This document shows, one piece after another, positions 8,688 to 17,113 of a DNA stretch of 64,000 nucleotides; within the stretch, counting starts at the first letter, position 1, and the number at the start of each line of letters is the position of its first letter. Below the pieces are notes generated by a model. The model was not told where the DNA came from, searched no databases, and saw only the letters and a program-made list of their open reading frames with translations. The stretch comes from Thermoprotei archaeon (lineage in GTDB: Archaea; Thermoproteota; Thermoprotei_A; Sulfolobales; Acidilobaceae): the NCBI GenBank assembly GCA_029335875.2, contig JARJMZ020000036.1, positions 62,001 to 126,000 on the forward strand, in the 5' to 3' direction. The position numbers were made by a program, and so were the translations under genes.

Positions 8688-9875
8688 GTGGTTGGGGTGA
8701 AGCCTAACATATTCGTTAAGGATAAAGTTGCGATAGTGGGCGCGGGCTTAACCTTATTCAGGAGGAGGATGCTGGAGACACCTAGGGAGCTCGCTTGGGA
8801 GGCTGCTAGCCAGGCTCTCCAGTCGGCGGGGCTCACCCTGAAAGACATAGATTGTGTTGTCGTGGGATCCGCTCCAGATGCTTTCGACGGCGTCCATTTG
8901 AAGGGAGAGTATTTAGCCGACGGCTCCGGGGGGTTCAACAAGCCTGTTGTTAGAGTATATGTGGGGGGAGGCACTGGGGTTATGGTTCCAGCGGCGGCTT
9001 GGTGGCATGTGGCCAGCGGGCTCTGCAATACTGTCCTAGCTGTGGCTGAGGAGAAGATGAGCTGCGCGCACCCCCATCCCCAGGGGGTTTTCGCTTACAT
9101 ATGGGATCCGATACTTGAGAGGCCTTTAGGCCCCAACCTCATCTGGATATTCGCCCTGGAAATGAGGAGGTATATGAGCGTTTGTGGTGCGAGCAAGGAG
9201 GATATAGCTCTAGTCTCTGTGAAGAATAAGAGGAACGCCCTCGACCACCCCGCTGCCCAGGCTGCGGCTAGGATAACTGTTGAGGACGTGCTTAAGAGTG
9301 AGACACTAGTCTGGCCCGTCCAGCTCCTGGATATAAGCCCTGTTAGCGACGGGGCCGCAGCCCTGGTCCTAGCTGAGGAGAAGACTGCTAGGAGAGTTAC
9401 AGATACCCCGGTATGGGTTGAAGGAGTAGGATTCACCCTGGACAACACCCACTGGTTTAACAGGGACCTTTCATACCCCAGGTATTTAGAGTATGCTGCT
9501 AGAATGGCCTATAAGATGGCTGGAATAGAGAGGCCGTGGAAAGAGATAGACGTGGCGGAACCCTACGACCCCTTCGACTACAAGGAGCTACACCACATAG
9601 AAGGCTTAATGCTAGCGAGGAGATGCGAGGCTCCAAAACTACTTAAAGAAGGCTACTTCGATAGAGACGGGGAGCTCCCAACATCGCCCAGCGGCGGCCT
9701 CCTAGGAGTCGGCAACCCGATAGCAGCAGCGGGGGTCATGAAAGTCGCAGAGCTCTTCTGGCAACTCAGATATGAGGCTGGAGCTAGGCAGGTTAAGAAG
9801 CCTGTGCACAAGGCTGTCGCAAACGCTTGGGGTGACTTGATGCAGGCTGGCACTGTAGTTGTTCTCTCGAGGTGA
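8688..9875 (+). CDS. Second thiolase-fold protein of the operon, catalytic residues changed
   Basis: This 395-residue paralogue follows the first thiolase-fold gene after 3 nt. It shows the same framework (KVAIVGAGLT, SGLCNTVLAVAEEKMS, LPTSPSGGLLGVG). The nucleophile motif reads GGTG (about residues 94-97) instead of CASG. The histidine loop reads GNPIAAAG, with Asn for His. Several cysteines occur, but none sits at the active-site position. Two paralogues with different substitutions in one operon suggest a heteromeric complex, perhaps acting on acyl-CoA with the DUF35 proteins. The substrate is unknown. The fold is clear; the active-site alignment was done by eye. Confidence 0.75.
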   Translation: MVGVKPNIFVKDKVAIVGAGLTLFRRRMLETPRELAWEAASQALQSAGLTLKDIDCVVVGSAPDAFDGVHLKGEYLADGSGGFNKPVVRVYVGGGTGVMVPAAAWWHVASGLCNTVLAVAEEKMSCAHPHPQGVFAYIWDPILERPLGPNLIWIFALEMRRYMSVCGASKEDIALVSVKNKRNALDHPAAQAAARITVEDVLKSETLVWPVQLLDISPVSDGAAALVLAEEKTARRVTDTPVWVEGVGFTLDNTHWFNRDLSYPRYLEYAARMAYKMAGIERPWKEIDVAEPYDPFDYKELHHIEGLMLARRCEAPKLLKEGYFDRDGELPTSPSGGLLGVGNPIAAAGVMKVAELFWQLRYEAGARQVKKPVHKAVANAWGDLMQAGTVVVLSR

Positions 9876-10408
9876 TGGGGGTGGGCTCTCCCAAGCTTCC
9901 CGGGAAATATGTGAGGGAAGGGGAGCTTAAGTCTATGCCTGGGCTGGTGGAGTATACTCCAAGGGCTAGATATAGTTTCAGCGCTGGCCAAGCGCTTTCA
10001 ACGTTTCTAGAGGGTCTCAAGGAGGGTAGAATACTTGGGAAGAAGTGCCCTTCATGTGGTAGGGTCTTGGTGCCCCCGAGGGTTTACTGTGAATTCTGTT
10101 TCACACCAACAGGAGAGTGGGTTGAGGTCCCCGGCACGGGGAGGGTTGAGACTGCCGTTGTAAGCTATATTGGAACTATGAGGGAGAGGCTTGAGAAGCC
10201 CATAGTTATAGGTGTTGTTAGACTGGACGCTCCAGGCTATAGGGAGGATAGTTTCGACTATGCGGGCCTCATCCACAGGCTGTGCGGCGTGACTGAAGAT
10301 GATGTTAAAAGCGGTAGAGTGATAGGTATGAGGGTTAAGCCTAGATGGAGGAAAGACAGGGAGGGCAGTATACTAGACATAGAGTGCTTCGAGCCGGAGG
10401 GGGTCTAA
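9872..10408 (+). CDS. DUF35 rubredoxin-like zinc ribbon/OB-fold protein
   Basis: This 178-residue protein has an N-terminal helix region and then a zinc ribbon CPSC-x(13)-CEFC (about residues 60-77). An OB-fold strand region follows (GRVETAVVSY, EKPIVIGVVRL, GMRVKPRW). DUF35 proteins hold thiolases and HMG-CoA synthase together in archaea or accompany acyl-CoA thiolases. GTG 9872 overlaps the stop of the preceding thiolase-fold gene by 4 nt, so the two are translationally coupled. It is longer at the N-terminus than the DUF35 protein in the mevalonate cluster. It probably binds the thiolase-fold pair and acyl-CoA. Confidence 0.85.
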   Translation: MMGVGSPKLPGKYVREGELKSMPGLVEYTPRARYSFSAGQALSTFLEGLKEGRILGKKCPSCGRVLVPPRVYCEFCFTPTGEWVEVPGTGRVETAVVSYIGTMRERLEKPIVIGVVRLDAPGYREDSFDYAGLIHRLCGVTEDDVKSGRVIGMRVKPRWRKDREGSILDIECFEPEGV

Positions 10409-10410
10409 CT

Positions 10411-10869
10411 ATGGCCTGGTGGAAGAAAGGTAGAACAGTAGATATTAGGCACGTTGAAGGTAAGATGGAAACAGAGAAATACGTGTACACGCCCGGCATA
10501 GCTGGCCTCGAGCTAGCCAAAGCCCTAATAGAAGGCAAAATACTGGGAGTTAAATGCGGGGACAAAGTCTACGTCCCAGCTAAAACATACTGCCCGGACT
10601 TCACGCGAGGAGAGCTCGTAGAGGTTAAAGGCCCCTGGACAGTGGAAACGTACACCATAATATACGAGGACATGTACGGTGGAAAACTCGAGAAACCCCA
10701 AATAATAGCCCTCCTAAAGCCTGAAGACGCTGAAGGAGGACTAATACACTATGTGAACATAGACCCGAAAACCATAAGAATAGGCCTCAGAGTAAAACCA
10801 GTATTTAAACCAAAAGACGAGAGAAAAGGGCTCCTCACAGACATAGCATATTTCACGATAGAACATTAA
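10411..10869 (+). CDS. Second DUF35-like protein with degenerate zinc ribbon
   Basis: This 152-residue protein begins at ATG 10411, two nt after the previous stop; longer upstream frames would overlap that gene and are not needed. It shares with the preceding protein the pattern of an LIEGKILG helix, a metal-ribbon region, VETYTIIYED and EKPQIIALL strands, and GLRVKPVF near the end. The ribbon keeps only two cysteines (VKCGDKVYVP and TYCPDF) instead of four, so zinc is probably not bound in the usual way. As the last gene of the operon it looks like a divergent duplicate of its neighbour, matching the duplicated thiolase-fold pair upstream. Confidence 0.75.
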   Translation: MAWWKKGRTVDIRHVEGKMETEKYVYTPGIAGLELAKALIEGKILGVKCGDKVYVPAKTYCPDFTRGELVEVKGPWTVETYTIIYEDMYGGKLEKPQIIALLKPEDAEGGLIHYVNIDPKTIRIGLRVKPVFKPKDERKGLLTDIAYFTIEH

Positions 10870-10892
10870 CGTCAGAGAATTGCAGCCGCCCA

Positions 10893-10908
10893 CGCCCATT
10901 TTTGGGCG
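10893..10908 (+). terminator. Hairpin after the thiolase/DUF35 operon
   Basis: A perfect six-base-pair inverted repeat (CGCCCA...TGGGCG) with a four-T loop lies 24 nt after the last gene of the operon. It could form a terminator-like hairpin or an RNA 3' end. Archaeal termination usually depends on T runs rather than hairpins, so the assignment is weak. Confidence 0.35.
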
Positions 10909-11004
10909 CCCCAATTATTCATGTTGAACACATCTACCTCCCTCCTATGTTGAAAATATGAAAATTCACAAACTAACTTGCTTTAAGCATATTAAGGTTG
11001 AATA

Positions 11005-11445
11005 GTGTTAGATTCGCAGGTGGTTAAAATGGGGTTTGTGCAAGCTAGGGTTTCAGAGTTGATTAAGAGACCTCCAGTAACGGTCCCGCCAACTGCTACT
11101 GTTGAGGATGCCGTAAAGCTGATGTATAAGGAGGGTGTTGGTAGCGTCGTGGTTGCAAGCCCTGAGGACAGGGTTTTAGGTATATTTACGGAGAGGGACT
11201 TGGTGAGGGTTATAGGGTTGGGGTTGCCGTTGACAACTAAAGTTGGAGATGTCATGACCAGGAGCCCCCTGGTTGTGAGGGAGGATGATCAGCTGTTCAG
11301 GGCTGTGAGTATAATGGTTGAACATAGGATAAGGCATTTGCCTATCGTGGATGCTGAGGGTAGAATTAAAGGGGTCATATCAGCGAGGGATATAGCATCC
11401 AGGTTTAAAAAGTATATGGAGGAGCTCGGGGAAGTGGGAGAGTAG
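11005..11445 (+). CDS. Tandem CBS-domain protein
   Basis: The 146-residue protein consists of two CBS domains (about residues 13-70 and 78-138). Each has the PP-VxxxAT-x-AxxLM / GxxSVV..xx..GIFTERDLVR pattern; the second reads SIMVEHRIRHLPIVD and GVISARDIA. Paired CBS modules bind adenine nucleotides such as AMP, ATP or SAM and usually act as regulators. No fused effector domain exists. GTG 11005 gives an eight-residue extension over ATG 11029; the choice is uncertain. It stands alone between the DUF35 operon and the convergent dehydrogenase operon. Confidence 0.85.
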   Translation: MLDSQVVKMGFVQARVSELIKRPPVTVPPTATVEDAVKLMYKEGVGSVVVASPEDRVLGIFTERDLVRVIGLGLPLTTKVGDVMTRSPLVVREDDQLFRAVSIMVEHRIRHLPIVDAEGRIKGVISARDIASRFKKYMEELGEVGE

Positions 11446-11463
11446 AGGGGCTCGCCCCCTCGG

Positions 11464-12855
11464 TTAAAGCTTTTTCTTTCTTAGTATGAAATGCTTTGGT
11501 TTGCCTAGGGCTAGCTCTGCCACCTCCTGTATCGCCTCTGATATTGTTGGGTGTGGGTGTATTGTTAGGGATAGGTCTTCGAGGGTGGCCCCCATTTCTA
11601 TTGCTAGCGCTGCTTCGCCAGCTAGCTCGGAGGCGTGGGGGCCTGCCATGTGTATTCCTAGGATTGTTTTAGAGCTGTCCTCGTAGACTATTTTTATGAA
11701 GCCGTCTAGCGAGTCTTCTATTACAGCTCTAGCTAGCCCCCCTAGCGGTAGCTTTGCTACCCCAACATTGTACCCTGCTTTTCTGGCCTCAGCTTCTGTG
11801 AGGCCCACACTAACTATTTCCGGGTCTGTGAACACTATTGATGGCACAGCTCTGGGGTCGTAGAAGGATTTAAGCCCGGCCGCGGCTTCAGCCGCTACTA
11901 TGGCCTGGAGGAAAGCCTTATGGGCTAGGAGGGGCGGTCCTGCGGAGTCTCCTGCAGCGTATATTGATGGGTTGCTAGTCCTCATAAACCCGTCTACTTT
12001 AATGTAGCCCCTCTCTTCTAGCTCCACGCCAGCCTTTTCTAAGCCTATGCCTTTCGTGTTAGGCTTTCTACCAACAGCTACTAGCATATGGTCAGCTTCT
12101 AGCTCCGCCCCGTTCGACAATTTAACCTTAACATAGGATTCCCTCTTACCCACTTCTTCAACTCTAGTTGAGGTGTATATTTTAACCCCAAGCTTTGAAA
12201 GCCTCCTAGATAATAGTTTAGAGAAATCCTCCTCCATCATGGGGAGGACCCTGTCCAGAGCTTCTACGAGGTGGACTTCAACCCCAACCTTAGCCATGAC
12301 ATTGGCGAACTCAACGCCAATATAGCCCGCCCCCACTATAACTATCCTGGAAGGCTTCCTCCGGAGCCCTAATATAGTCCTATTACTGTGTACGAGAACC
12401 CCATCAAACTCTATGTTAGGGGGGGCGGCAGGGTCTGTACCAGTGGACACCACGATCTTATCAGCCTTTAAAACCCTGCCATCGCTAAGCTCTACTAGAC
12501 CCCTCTCAGCAATGCTAGCCCTAGCACCGTAAACATCAACGTCATAGCCTCTGAGGAGCCCCGCAACACCCTCCGACACCCTGGAGGAAACGCTGTTAAC
12601 CCAGTCCATGTAGCTTTTGAAGTCCATTTCATAGTTTAACTTTATGAAGCTCATCCTAGAGAGGCTCCAGAGCATTTCAACAGGTTTAACCATAGACTTT
12701 GTAGGTATGCACCCGAAGTTTACACACTCACCCCCAAGTCTCCCCTGCTCCACCAGGGCGACTCTAAGGCCAAGCTGGGAGGCTCTAACAGCAGCGGGGT
12801 AGCCTCCAGGACCCCCACCTATCACAACAATATCATAGCTCTCCAAAACATTCAC
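11464..12855 (-). CDS. lpdA: Dihydrolipoamide dehydrogenase (E3)
   Basis: This 463-residue flavoprotein reoxidises the dihydrolipoyl group of the E2 subunit with NAD+. Visible features are the FAD-binding GGGPGGYPAA (about 13-22), the redox-active disulfide motif GGECVNFGCIPTKS (about 40-53), the NAD-binding GAGYIGVEFA (about 180) and the second FAD motif YAAGD. The C-terminal catalytic HPHPTISE pair lies at about 437-444. Its GTG start overlaps the E2 stop by 4 nt and it is the last gene of the four-gene operon. Codon choice moves from G/T-ending at the 5' end to A/C-ending at the 3' end. The assignment is secure. Confidence 0.95.
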   Translation of the reverse strand: MNVLESYDIVVIGGGPGGYPAAVRASQLGLRVALVEQGRLGGECVNFGCIPTKSMVKPVEMLWSLSRMSFIKLNYEMDFKSYMDWVNSVSSRVSEGVAGLLRGYDVDVYGARASIAERGLVELSDGRVLKADKIVVSTGTDPAAPPNIEFDGVLVHSNRTILGLRRKPSRIVIVGAGYIGVEFANVMAKVGVEVHLVEALDRVLPMMEEDFSKLLSRRLSKLGVKIYTSTRVEEVGKRESYVKVKLSNGAELEADHMLVAVGRKPNTKGIGLEKAGVELEERGYIKVDGFMRTSNPSIYAAGDSAGPPLLAHKAFLQAIVAAEAAAGLKSFYDPRAVPSIVFTDPEIVSVGLTEAEARKAGYNVGVAKLPLGGLARAVIEDSLDGFIKIVYEDSSKTILGIHMAGPHASELAGEAALAIEMGATLEDLSLTIHPHPTISEAIQEVAELALGKPKHFILRKKKL

Positions 12856-14081
12856 CTGAACTCTTCGTCTGAAGCCAGTATCATTACAGGGTTTTCTAGG
12901 AGGGTTTTAAGCTTTACGAGGAACCGCGTAGCGTAAGCCCCCTCTATGAACCTGTGGTCGAAACTTAAGGTTATGTAGCCCACTTTCCTAACTTTAACCT
13001 CCCCCTCAACATATCTGGGGGCGTCGAAAATCCTGTGGATTCCTAGTATCGCGGATTCAGGGTAGTTTATAATGGCCATGCCGAAAACAGTGCCTATGGA
13101 GCCTATGTTTGTTATTGAGAACGTCCCGTCTTTCACATCTTCTAGGCTCAGATTACCCTCCCTAGCCTTATTGGTGAGCTCTGAGATCTCTCTGGCAATT
13201 TGGAACAGGCCTTTAGCGTCCGCGTTTCTTATAACGGGGACTACGAGCCCCTGCGGGGTGTCTACGGCTATGCCAATATTATAGTATCTCTTGACAATAA
13301 TCTCCCCCCTCTCCTCGTCGAGGGAAGAGTTTAGCAGTGGATATTCTCTGAGAGTTTTAACCACAGCCTTAACAATAAAAGGTAGGAGAGTGATCTTTAC
13401 ACCCCTAGACTCAGCCTCAGCCTTTAGAGAGTCTCTAAGCCTCACAAGCTCTGTGAAGTCAACCTCTTCAGCTATGTAAGCGTGAGGTATTCTGGCTTTA
13501 GCCTCCACCATTCTAGAGGCCATGAAACGCCTGACCCCCTTCAAGGGCACCCTCTCAACCCTAGCTTCAACAGCCTCCACAGGTGGTGGGGCTGGCTTAA
13601 CTTCAACCTTACCCTTAGCCTCCTCAACATGCCTTAAAACGTCGGCCTCCGTTATCACCCCCCTAGGCCCTGTACCCTTAACTTCAGCCAGGCTAACTCC
13701 AAGCTCCCTGGCGAGCTTCCTAACTCTTGGAGGCGCCTTAACTAGAGCCTCCTGAGGCCCCTTCTTCTCAGTCTCCACAGCCTCTACTTGAGCGGTTATC
13801 CGCCTAGTTCCGGTAGTCTCGGGAGCAGCCTCCGGAACTTCTATTTCAGCTATTGGAGCCCTTACTGGGACCGTGTCGCCGGGCTTAGCTAAAATCCTCA
13901 CGAGGACCCCTTCATAGGGTGATGGTATTTCGACTGTAGCCTTAGCTGTTAAAACCCTCACTATTGGCTGGAATTGTTTAACATAGCTACCCTCTTTTAC
14001 GAGCCACTCCACGATCTCGCCTTCACTAATCCCCTCCCCTATGTCTGGGAGTTTAACCTGTTTTATGGGCATCACCACCAC
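12852..14081 (-). CDS. 2-oxoacid dehydrogenase E2, lipoyl acyltransferase
   Basis: This 409-residue core enzyme moves acyl groups from E1 to CoA. It has one N-terminal lipoyl domain with the lysine in LTAKATVEI (about residue 47). A flexible E/P/A-rich linker follows, then a peripheral subunit-binding domain (VRKLARELGVSLAEVKGTGPRG without a break, about 118-140), a second linker and the catalytic domain from about 180. The catalytic motif reads DHRFIEGA, with Glu where most families have Asp. GTG 14081 is possible, but ATG 14072 (MPIKQVKL) matches the family start better. The acyl specificity (pyruvate or branched-chain 2-oxoacids) cannot be told. Confidence 0.93.
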   Translation of the reverse strand: MVVMPIKQVKLPDIGEGISEGEIVEWLVKEGSYVKQFQPIVRVLTAKATVEIPSPYEGVLVRILAKPGDTVPVRAPIAEIEVPEAAPETTGTRRITAQVEAVETEKKGPQEALVKAPPRVRKLARELGVSLAEVKGTGPRGVITEADVLRHVEEAKGKVEVKPAPPPVEAVEARVERVPLKGVRRFMASRMVEAKARIPHAYIAEEVDFTELVRLRDSLKAEAESRGVKITLLPFIVKAVVKTLREYPLLNSSLDEERGEIIVKRYYNIGIAVDTPQGLVVPVIRNADAKGLFQIAREISELTNKAREGNLSLEDVKDGTFSITNIGSIGTVFGMAIINYPESAILGIHRIFDAPRYVEGEVKVRKVGYITLSFDHRFIEGAYATRFLVKLKTLLENPVMILASDEEFR

Positions 14082-14082
14082 C

Positions 14083-15060
14083 TCAATAGCTCATGACCTT
14101 ACTTAAACCCATGTATATCCTGGCTACATTAGGCATATAAAGCCTCTCATGAACCAGGGGGAATGGGGCGTCAAAGCCTGCAACCCTAACTATGGGGGCT
14201 TTGAGGAGCTCTATGGCGTTCTCCGCGACGTAGGCCGCTATCTCAGCTCCTAGCCCCAGGGTTTTCGGGGCCTCATGGACTACCACTAGCCTCCCCGTCT
14301 TCTCTAGACTCTTAATTATAGAATCCTTGTCGAAGGGGAAGAGTGTTCGGAGGTCTATTATCTCAACACTCCACCCGTGCTTAGACTCGGCTAACTTGGC
14401 TGTCTCAAGAGCCTGGTAAACCATAGCCCCCCAGGTTACTATGGTGGCGTCCGAGCCTTCCTTGACCAGCCTTGCTTCACCTATAGGCACGGTGTAATCG
14501 CCTTCTGGGACCTCCTCTTTTATAGTTCTATAGAGTATTTTAGGCTCGAGGAATATGACTGGATCCTCACCCCTAATAGCCTCCTTGAGGAGCCCCTTAG
14601 CGTCATAGGGCCTTGAAGGCATTAAAACTATGAGGCCGGATGTGTGAACGAAGTAGGACTCGTTACTCTGACTGTGGAACATGCCCCCCTTAACCCCCCC
14701 GCAGCAGGGACCCCTAACAACTACGGGGGCTGAATACATGCCTCCAGTCCTCCTCCTAAGCTTCGACAGGTTGGTCACGATCTGGTCGAAAGCCTCATAT
14801 ATGAAGTCTATGAACTGAATCTCAGCCACGGGCTTTAAACCGTACATGGCCATGCCCGTAGCGACCCCTACTATGCCAGCCTCTGTTAGGGGGGTATCTA
14901 TGACCCTTTCAGGCCCGAACTCGTCTATCAAGCCTTCAGTGACGAGGAACACACCCCCCCTCCTACCCACATCCTCCCCCAGCACCACAACCCTCGGATC
15001 CCTCCTCATCTCCTCTCTCAAGGCGCTGTTGAGGGCTTGAACCATGTTAACTACCGGCAT
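14083..15060 (-). CDS. 2-oxoacid dehydrogenase E1 beta subunit
   Basis: This 325-residue protein is the beta subunit of the ThDP-dependent E1 component, which decarboxylates 2-oxoacids. It begins MPVVNMVQALNSALREEM and contains the family segments VLGEDVGRRGGVF (about 26-38) and DTPLTEAGIVGVATGMA (about 55-71). Others are EIQFIDFIYEAFDQIVT, the MPSRPYDAKGLLKEAIR loop, IDLRTLFPFD and the C-terminal ends of the transketolase C domain. It lies one nt from the E1 alpha stop and one nt from the E2 start, so the complex is made from a single mRNA. Confidence 0.94.
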   Translation of the reverse strand: MPVVNMVQALNSALREEMRRDPRVVVLGEDVGRRGGVFLVTEGLIDEFGPERVIDTPLTEAGIVGVATGMAMYGLKPVAEIQFIDFIYEAFDQIVTNLSKLRRRTGGMYSAPVVVRGPCCGGVKGGMFHSQSNESYFVHTSGLIVLMPSRPYDAKGLLKEAIRGEDPVIFLEPKILYRTIKEEVPEGDYTVPIGEARLVKEGSDATIVTWGAMVYQALETAKLAESKHGWSVEIIDLRTLFPFDKDSIIKSLEKTGRLVVVHEAPKTLGLGAEIAAYVAENAIELLKAPIVRVAGFDAPFPLVHERLYMPNVARIYMGLSKVMSY

Positions 15061-15061
15061 C

Positions 15062-16213
15062 CTACTCCACCTCCAGCCCGAGCTCCTCTATAAGCCTGAG
15101 GGATTCTCTGAGCTCTCTCATCTGCTCTAAGAGGTTCCAGCCGGGTTTCGAGTAGACGTTATGCAGTATAACTTCAGGTGGGAGCGGGGGTTTATTGAAG
15201 CACCTCTTAACCACATCTTCTACCTTTAAGCTCCACTCTTCCCAAATCCTCTTATCCTCAAGCTCGCTCAGTAAGCCCTTGTTAATTAAATACTTTCTAT
15301 ACCTATCTATAGGGTCCAGCTTCTCAAAAGCCTTCGCCTCATCCTGAAGCCTATACCTTCCAGGATCGTCGGCCGTAGTATGGGGGCCCACTCTGTATGT
15401 TAAAGCCTCTATGAGGGTTGGCCCCCCACCACTCCTAGCCCTCTCCACAGCTTTCGAGGCAGCACTAAATACTGCTAGGACATCGTTACCGTCGACCCTA
15501 ACTCCAGGAACCCCGTAGGCGGCGCCCTTCAAAGCTAGGGTTCTAGCTGCTGTCTGCCTTGAAACATGGAGTGATATTGCATACTGGTTGTTCTGTATAA
15601 CGAGAACAACCGGAGCCTTAAAAACGCCGGCGAAGTTTAAACCACTGTGGAAGTCCCCCCTGGACGTGGCGCCATCCCCGAATATTGCCATGACAACAGT
15701 CTTGTGACCCATTATCTTAGCAGCTATAGCTGCGCCGACGGCTAACGGTATGTGGCTGCCCACGGGGACCGGGGCGGGTACAACGTTGTATTTCCTGTTA
15801 CCGTATACGGCAAACTCGCTGCCCTTCAATGGGTCGTCCACGTTAGCTATAGCTCTGTCAATTATCTCCTCCTCGCTCAAACCCCTTACCAGGTAGGCTC
15901 CAAGCTCTCTATAGCTGGGGAAAAGCCAGTCATCCTTGTCTAGGGCGAACGCCGCGCCCACAGCCGCAGCCTCCTGGCCCCTGTTGGGGGCGTGTAACGC
16001 TACTTTACCCGCCCTTTGAAGCTTCAAGATCCACTCGTCAAGGATCCTGGCTCTAACCATGAAAACGTACATTTCAAGGAGTTTTTCACCGCTAACCTTA
16101 GGCTCCTCCCCTACAACGTTTCCATCCTCATCAATAACCCTATGTAAGCCTAGAGCCTCCTCAATATTGAAGCCTAAATCCTCCAAGGAATACCCTCCAA
16201 ACATGTACTCCAC
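15062..16213 (-). CDS. 2-oxoacid dehydrogenase E1 alpha subunit
   Basis: This 383-residue ThDP-binding alpha subunit shows the cofactor motif GDGATSRGDFHSGLNFAG (about residue 178), ending 25-30 residues later in NNQYAIS. The phosphorylation-loop-like HTTADDPGRYR is near residue 275. GTG 16213 opens the frame; an in-frame ATG at 16204 is an alternative. It is the first gene of the operon E1 alpha - E1 beta - E2 - E3. In archaea such complexes have been shown for Thermoplasma to act on branched-chain 2-oxoacids, and similar operons occur in aerobic Crenarchaea. The true substrate here is open. Confidence 0.94.
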   Translation of the reverse strand: MEYMFGGYSLEDLGFNIEEALGLHRVIDEDGNVVGEEPKVSGEKLLEMYVFMVRARILDEWILKLQRAGKVALHAPNRGQEAAAVGAAFALDKDDWLFPSYRELGAYLVRGLSEEEIIDRAIANVDDPLKGSEFAVYGNRKYNVVPAPVPVGSHIPLAVGAAIAAKIMGHKTVVMAIFGDGATSRGDFHSGLNFAGVFKAPVVLVIQNNQYAISLHVSRQTAARTLALKGAAYGVPGVRVDGNDVLAVFSAASKAVERARSGGGPTLIEALTYRVGPHTTADDPGRYRLQDEAKAFEKLDPIDRYRKYLINKGLLSELEDKRIWEEWSLKVEDVVKRCFNKPPLPPEVILHNVYSKPGWNLLEQMRELRESLRLIEELGLEVE

Positions 16214-16258
16214 AATATCAGCCTGAATAGAGTTCTACCTGTTAAGTTAAAAAACACG

Positions 16259-16266
16259 AATATAAA
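16259..16266 (-). promoter_or_regulatory. TATA box of the 2-oxoacid dehydrogenase operon
   Basis: On the minus strand the sequence TTTATATT lies about 49 nt before the E1 alpha GTG. It predicts a start of transcription near 16237 and a leader of roughly 25 nt. No other A/T box lies closer to the gene. Confidence 0.5.
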
Positions 16267-16396
16267 CCTGGTAACCTTAACGTTTACCACGGCTTTAGAA
16301 ACTAAAAGCGTGGAGGTCATCTAGAAAGTTAAACATTACCCTAAAAACGATATAAACTAACACTATATCAATTGAGAGAGGGGGTATGCTAGGCTA

Positions 16397-17113
16397 TTGG
16401 AGACTGGGGAGAAGACTCTTAGAGATATTACGGGGGCCCTCGAGGATTTCAAGAAGGAGTTACCCAAATATGGATGGTTCCCCGGGCCCGGGGAGAGTTT
16501 AGAGTGGTGGGCGGGCTACAGGGACCCATTCCACATAGCTGTGACTGCTGTTCTAGTTAAGTTGAGCAGGTGGGAGCAGGCTGACGCTACTCTCAGGAGG
16601 CTGACTAGCATGGGCCTCGGCGAGCCCCGGGCTTTAGCTAACGCTAGCTTGGAGCTTGTTGAGGGGGCTTTAAAGTCTGTGAGCCTCTGGCGGTCTAAAG
16701 CTCAGACTTTAAAGGAGTTGTCTAAACTCTTCCTATCCCATGACCTGGCGCGTGAGGACGTGAGAGAGGGTAGGAGGCTCTTGTTAAATGTACACGGTGT
16801 AGGCTATGAGACTGCGGACTCTATACTCCTATTTGCCTTCAATAAGTCCACCATGCCGGTGTCTAGGCAAACTCTTAGAATCCTGGGCAGGGTAGGGTTG
16901 AAGCTCGGAGCCTCCTATGAGAGGGTGAGGCTGGGGATACTTGAAAGTTTGGGGGGAGATGTTTACATGCTAAAGCTCCTACACTCTTCCATGACGGTGA
17001 TAGCCAGGGTATACTGTAAGGCTAAGGCTACTAAATGCGGTTCATGCCCCCTGAAGAGGGCCTGCAATCACGCTCTTGAAACCTCGCAAGGGAGGATAAT
17101 AGTTGAAAGTTAA
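16397..17113 (+). CDS. HhH-GPD protein related to endonuclease III (COG2231-like), key aspartate replaced
   Basis: This 238-residue protein has the base-excision-repair glycosylase fold. It contains a helix-hairpin-helix LLNVHGVGYETADSILLFAF (about 127-146) and a C-terminal four-cysteine [4Fe-4S] loop C-x6-C-x2-C-x5-C (about 207-223). GxGxETADSILL is typical of the COG2231/3-methyladenine glycosylase III group, which lacks the endonuclease III lysine. The GPD aspartate that should follow (VVDAYT in relatives) reads PVSRQT, so the residue thought essential for base excision is Ser. The start at TTG 16397 follows a GGGGGT and a TATA box (16350-16357). It may bind damaged DNA without cutting glycosidic bonds. 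Confidence 0.75.
   Translation: METGEKTLRDITGALEDFKKELPKYGWFPGPGESLEWWAGYRDPFHIAVTAVLVKLSRWEQADATLRRLTSMGLGEPRALANASLELVEGALKSVSLWRSKAQTLKELSKLFLSHDLAREDVREGRRLLLNVHGVGYETADSILLFAFNKSTMPVSRQTLRILGRVGLKLGASYERVRLGILESLGGDVYMLKLLHSSMTVIARVYCKAKATKCGSCPLKRACNHALETSQGRIIVES

Noticed and set aside
8465-9028. 187-codon minus-strand frame across the thiolase gene junction
   Set aside because: It is antisense to two clear thiolase-fold genes and arises from their codon pattern; its protein is T/P-rich with no motif.
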